Positions 7,006 through 10,802 of a stretch of DNA of 10,802 nt are shown here, in pieces. Numbering within the stretch: position 1 is the stretch's first letter; each line of letters opens with the position of its first letter. Below the pieces are notes generated by a model. The model was not told the DNA's origin. It ran no database searches and was given only the letters and a program-made list of their open reading frames with translations. This stretch comes from Prevotellaceae bacterium (lineage in GTDB: Bacteria; Bacteroidota; Bacteroidia; Bacteroidales; Bacteroidaceae). The stretch spans positions 1 to 10,802 of the forward strand of contig JAUNIK010000056.1 in the NCBI GenBank assembly GCA_030523505.1, read 5' to 3'. The position numbers and the translations under genes were made by a program.

Positions 7006-10000
7006 TTACTTTACGGTTACAATTGCGATACGGTTAGCGTGGTCTGTGTTAGCACCCTTTGCCTCAACGCGGTTAACATTGACGCCACGAGACTTCAAGT
7101 ATTCAGCAACAGCGTCAGCACGCTTCTGTGAGAGTGCCTTGTTAGCCTCTGCCTTACCCTCTGGTGAAGCGTAAGCCACAACATCAACAGTTGCGCCCTT
7201 CTCAATACCGTTGAGCTCTGTTGCGTCAGCAATCTTAGCAGAGTTTACAGCGAATGTAGCAACATAAGTCTTCTCGACAGCCTTTGTTGTCTCAACTTCC
7301 TTAGTTACAACCTTCTCTACTGGCTTCTCAACAACGCGGTCAACATACTCTACCTTTGGTGCAGAATAAGTAACATCCTTAGCCTTCTTGCCGCCCTTAC
7401 CACTGCTGAGTGTTACGTTAACACCAACTGTGATTGTACGAGCCTGAGGATAGATACCACGGTCAATACCAAGTGACTTTCCGTTAGAAGAGATTTCAGG
7501 ATCGAAACCATGATACTTTGTGAAAGTAAAGAGGTTCTCTGCCATACCATAGATACGGAAACGCTCAATACCAGCCTTCATTGTCCACTTGCGAGGGAAT
7601 GTATAACCAAGAGAGATGTTCTTCAAACGGAGATAAGAGCCATCATAAACATAGAGGTCACTTACAACCCAGTTCTCAGAGTCTCCATCCTTAAGGATAG
7701 GATACTTGTTCGAAGTACCCTCACCAGTCCAGCGTCCGAGCATCCATGAAGGGAAGTTACCTGCAGCAACGTCTGAACGATAAGTAGCATCAAATACATC
7801 AGCACCTGCTACACCCTGCCAGAACATATTGAAGTCGAAGCCCTTCCATTCTGCATTTACTGTGAAACCGAAGTTCCAGTCTGGAGTACCCTTACCAATC
7901 TTTGTGCGGTCGTCAGGAGTAATCTGTCCGTCACCGTTAACATCTACGAAACGTACATAACCAGGGAGAGCGTTTGGCTGAATCATACCGCCTTCGCTAT
8001 TTGTGTAGTTGTGAACTTCCTCCATGTTCTGGAAGATACCGTCTGTCTTATAACCATAGTAGAATGGGAAAGGCATGCCGTTCTCACCACGAGAAACGTT
8101 ACCACCGCTGATACCCTGTACACCGTCGTACTCTACGAAGCCTGCGCTGTTACCGAGGTTCTTCAGAGTATTCTTAATGTAAGATGCGTTACCCTTGAAA
8201 GAGTAGCGGAAGTCACCGATGTGACCCTTGTAGCCGAGTTCAAACTCACTACCCTTGTTCTCCATGTCACCAACATTACCAGCAGGCTTGTTCTCGCCGA
8301 GGTAGCTTGGTACAGGCATATCGATAATCATACCATTGGTCTTCTTGATGAAGTAGTCAACGGTGAAAGTGAGTGCCTGGTTGAAGAAACCGAAATCAAA
8401 ACCGAGGTCTGTCTGTTCTGACTCCTCCCAACGAAGGTCTGGGTTAGCAGTTGTTGAAGCCTTCGAACCAACATACTTCTGAGGGCTCTTACCGAAGAGA
8501 ACATTGCTACCCATAGTCGTCATTACAGTGTATTTGAAGTCACCGATAGCGTCGCTACCGTTCTTACCCCAAGAAGCACGGAACTTCAAGTTAGAAAGCC
8601 AATCGTGTGTGCTGTCCATGAATTTCTCGTTCATGATGTTCCAACCGATAGAAGCTGAAGGGAATACACCATACTTGTTGTTGATACCGAAACGTGATGA
8701 ACCATCACGACGGAGAGTAGCCTGAAGCATGTACTTCTCGTCATAGTTGTAAGATACACGACCGAAGAGTGAAGAGAGGCGATGTTCTACATTGAGACCA
8801 CCCCAACCGTTGAACTCAGCCTGCGGATTACCTGCAAGGGTACCATCATCATTGAGCTTCCAGATTACCTCGCTGTTTGTGTAGTTGAGGTTTGGCTTCT
8901 CTGGATTAACAATGTTCCAGCGGTTTACGCCAAGATAGTCGCTCTTGTTCTTCATAGCAGACTGACCAAGAACAACACCGATGGTGTGCTTGCCGAACTG
9001 CTTGTCATATGTAAGGGTGTTTTCAATCTGCCAGTTCAAGCCCTTGTTTGTGCCAGACTCAACAGAAGTGTGCTCGTCCTTATTGTTACCAGAGAGATAG
9101 CTCTTATAGATATTGTTAGCGTCATATCCCCAGAACGACATGTCGGCGCTGTATGTGAAGTGATACTTCAAATTGTCCCAAAGCTGGAGATCGAGAGACA
9201 GTTTTGGTACAAACTTGTGCGACCAGTTCTTTGTAGGATTTTTAGCAAGCATACCGAGAGGGTTGTTCATCTCACCATATGAACCATAACGGCTAGGAAT
9301 GGTGTAGTAGTTGCCGTTCTCATCCTTAGCTGGCTGATAGACTGTTGTACCCTTCTTTACAGGATTGCCCATTTCATCGTATACAAGATTGTAGTTATTG
9401 TCATACTTGTATTCCGACTCATAAGTCTTCCAGTACATATCTGCCTGTGTTGGGTCAGTGATTGTAACAGGGAGGATAGGAGAGAGGTAAAGAGCAGAAC
9501 CGAGGATAGAACCAAACTCTGAGTTGGTAGTTACGCCAGTGTTCTTAACGTTTGTATATGCGAGGTTGACTGTTACATCGAGTTTGTTGAGGAAGCTACG
9601 CTCACTTGTTGCATCAAGCACATTGTACATGTTGTTAGAACGGAGAGTCAAACGATCATAATTTGAATGACCATAGTTACCACCAACAATACCATCCTGT
9701 GAGAAATAGTTAGCAGAGAGGTAATAGTTCAGCTTCTCTGAAGCACCACTGATAGAAACGTCGTGGTTTACAACAGGTGCATTGTCATTGAATACAAGTG
9801 ACTGCCAGTCTGTACCAAAACCATTAATGGCACCGCCGCCTGCAGCATATTTGAGATTATATGGATCGCTATACAATGGGGCCAAACCACCATTGATGCG
9901 GCGCTCATTCTGCAGTACGGCATAATCAGTAGCACTGGTTACAGCACGATGCTTCCATGCAGTCTGCCAACCATAAGAACCGTTGTAGCTGATTGAAGCT

Positions 10001-10692
10001 GCGCCTTCCTTACCCTTCTTTGTGGTAACAAGAACAACACCATTGGCAGCACGAGCACCATAGATAGCACCAGAAGCAGCATCCTTGAGGACTTCAATAG
10101 ACTCAATATCAGAAGGACTCACGAAATCAATTCCACCTTCAATTGGCATACCGTCCACAATGTAGAGAGGGTCAGAGTTGTTGATTGTACCATTACCACG
10201 GATACGAACGCGACCACCATCACCAGGCTGACCTGAATTTGATGTTACGTTTACACCGGCAGCAAGACCTTTAAGTGCATTATCTACACGAACAGGAGTC
10301 TTGCCAGCGAGATCCTCTGCACTTACCTTTGCAATAGCAGCGGTAACAACGGACTTCTTCTGAACACCATAACCGATAACGACAACGTCATTAAGAGTCT
10401 GGCTGTCATCCCTAAGGATGATGTTCATGTTGCTACCTGCCTTCATGGTTAATGTTTCATAACCGATGTAAGAGATCTGCAACTGTGATCCCTGAGGCAC
10501 AGAAAACTGGAAGTTTCCATCGATGTCGGTAACAGTACCGACGCCGGTGTTTCCAACCAGAACAACAGAAGCGCCGATGATTGGTTCGCCAGTTGCATCC
10601 TTGACGTTACCATTCACCACCACATTCTGCGCATGAATTGCCATTGACACCATCAGCATCAACAGCATTGCAAGAAGTTTACTTCTTTTCAT
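7006..10692 (-). CDS. SusC/RagA-family TonB-dependent transporter fused to a C-terminal OmpA-like domain
   Basis: This 1228-aa outer membrane protein imports oligosaccharides with TonB energy. The signal peptide ends in IHA before Gln22. A carboxypeptidase-regulatory-like beta-sandwich follows (about 23-94), then a TonB-box region around DVVVIGYG (102-109), a plug (about 110-225) with the SusC signature LKDAASGAIYGARAANG, and a 22-strand-type barrel ending near Leu1095 with TITVGVNVTL. Most SusC proteins stop there. This one continues with a charged Val/Glu/Lys linker (about 1096-1143) and an OmpA-like domain (about 1144-1228) containing AYASPEGK and ALSQKRAD. The tail should lie in the periplasm, perhaps touching peptidoglycan or the linker region of partners. 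There is no N-terminal STN/sigma-signalling domain, so control by an HTCS or SusR-type regulator outside the window is more likely than an ECF/anti-sigma loop. The reading frame is unbroken across the fusion. Confidence 0.96.
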   Translation of the reverse strand: MKRSKLLAMLLMLMVSMAIHAQNVVVNGNVKDATGEPIIGASVVLVGNTGVGTVTDIDGNFQFSVPQGSQLQISYIGYETLTMKAGSNMNIILRDDSQTLNDVVVIGYGVQKKSVVTAAIAKVSAEDLAGKTPVRVDNALKGLAAGVNVTSNSGQPGDGGRVRIRGNGTINNSDPLYIVDGMPIEGGIDFVSPSDIESIEVLKDAASGAIYGARAANGVVLVTTKKGKEGAASISYNGSYGWQTAWKHRAVTSATDYAVLQNERRINGGLAPLYSDPYNLKYAAGGGAINGFGTDWQSLVFNDNAPVVNHDVSISGASEKLNYYLSANYFSQDGIVGGNYGHSNYDRLTLRSNNMYNVLDATSERSFLNKLDVTVNLAYTNVKNTGVTTNSEFGSILGSALYLSPILPVTITDPTQADMYWKTYESEYKYDNNYNLVYDEMGNPVKKGTTVYQPAKDENGNYYTIPSRYGSYGEMNNPLGMLAKNPTKNWSHKFVPKLSLDLQLWDNLKYHFTYSADMSFWGYDANNIYKSYLSGNNKDEHTSVESGTNKGLNWQIENTLTYDKQFGKHTIGVVLGQSAMKNKSDYLGVNRWNIVNPEKPNLNYTNSEVIWKLNDDGTLAGNPQAEFNGWGGLNVEHRLSSLFGRVSYNYDEKYMLQATLRRDGSSRFGINNKYGVFPSASIGWNIMNEKFMDSTHDWLSNLKFRASWGKNGSDAIGDFKYTVMTTMGSNVLFGKSPQKYVGSKASTTANPDLRWEESEQTDLGFDFGFFNQALTFTVDYFIKKTNGMIIDMPVPSYLGENKPAGNVGDMENKGSEFELGYKGHIGDFRYSFKGNASYIKNTLKNLGNSAGFVEYDGVQGISGGNVSRGENGMPFPFYYGYKTDGIFQNMEEVHNYTNSEGGMIQPNALPGYVRFVDVNGDGQITPDDRTKIGKGTPDWNFGFTVNAEWKGFDFNMFWQGVAGADVFDATYRSDVAAGNFPSWMLGRWTGEGTSNKYPILKDGDSENWVVSDLYVYDGSYLRLKNISLGYTFPRKWTMKAGIERFRIYGMAENLFTFTKYHGFDPEISSNGKSLGIDRGIYPQARTITVGVNVTLSSGKGGKKAKDVTYSAPKVEYVDRVVEKPVEKVVTKEVETTKAVEKTYVATFAVNSAKIADATELNGIEKGATVDVVAYASPEGKAEANKALSQKRADAVAEYLKSRGVNVNRVEAKGANTDHANRIAIVTVK

Positions 10693-10802
10693 AATTGGGT
10701 TTTGAATTAGTTAATATGTAATAATCCTTAATTCCGCAACACTATAGTTTAGTAATCGTTAAAAAATAACTTGGTACAATTTCCGCTCAGTTGATGCGGT
10801 AT
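10693..10802 (-). promoter_or_regulatory. Upstream leader of the PUL operon (no consensus promoter seen)
   Basis: These 110 bp precede the susC-like start codon and presumably hold at least part of the operon promoter. No TTTG / TAnnTTTG pair is present on the minus strand, which fits an activator-dependent PUL promoter but does not prove it. The start codon is preceded by AAAACCCAATT and no Shine-Dalgarno site. The region is AT-rich and ends at the window edge, so a promoter further upstream cannot be excluded. Confidence 0.4.

Noticed and set aside
8782..9282. Plus-strand open frame of 166 codons inside the susC-like gene
   Set aside because: It is fully antisense to a well-conserved transporter, has no leader signal or recognisable domain, and is best explained as a shadow of codon bias.
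10783..10799. CCGC...GCGG inverted repeat upstream of the susC-like gene as an operator
   Set aside because: Only four base pairs with a 9-nt spacer, which is too weak to call.

Overview
The window is one polysaccharide utilization locus (PUL) from a member of the Bacteroidales, most likely a Prevotella-type organism. The evidence is a SusC/SusD pair with a large surface glycan-binding lipoprotein, lipoboxes followed by acidic residues, two BACON domains, a TTTG/TAnnTTTG promoter, A-rich leaders instead of Shine-Dalgarno sites, and an OmpA-type tail that I recall as Prevotella-like. The genus is an inference from memory, not from a search.

All five genes lie on the minus strand, so transcription runs from high to low coordinates. 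In that order they are: a SusC-type TonB-dependent transporter with an extra OmpA-like C-terminal domain (10692-7006); its SusD-type lipoprotein partner (6889-5348); a multimodular SusE/SGBP-like glycan-binding lipoprotein (5268-2812); a strong rho-independent terminator (2732-2765) followed by a good Bacteroidetes promoter (2646-2677); a GH16 endo-beta-glycanase lipoprotein with two BACON domains (2615-1278); and a single-domain sialidase-like beta-propeller hydrolase (1193-18). The binding and import genes therefore look like one transcription unit, and the two enzymes like a second unit with its own promoter.

The expected division of labour is as follows. The surface GH16 cuts a long glycan, the SGBP and SusD capture fragments, SusC imports them with TonB energy, and the exported sialidase-like enzyme removes acidic end sugars, probably in the periplasm. 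The substrate is uncertain. The GH16 type and CBM4-like binding modules suit a beta-1,3-glucan such as laminarin. The sialidase neighbour and the BACON domains suit a host mucin O-glycan. No regulator, GH3 or other PUL enzyme is visible inside the window.

The most unusual items are the SusC-OmpA fusion, a recent internal duplication in the SGBP, and several kinds of short intergenic repeats: two paired 12-bp hexamer-based tandems, two G-rich hairpin elements of one possible family, and a 30-bp tandem between susC and susD. No RNA gene, CRISPR array, transposase or phage gene was seen.
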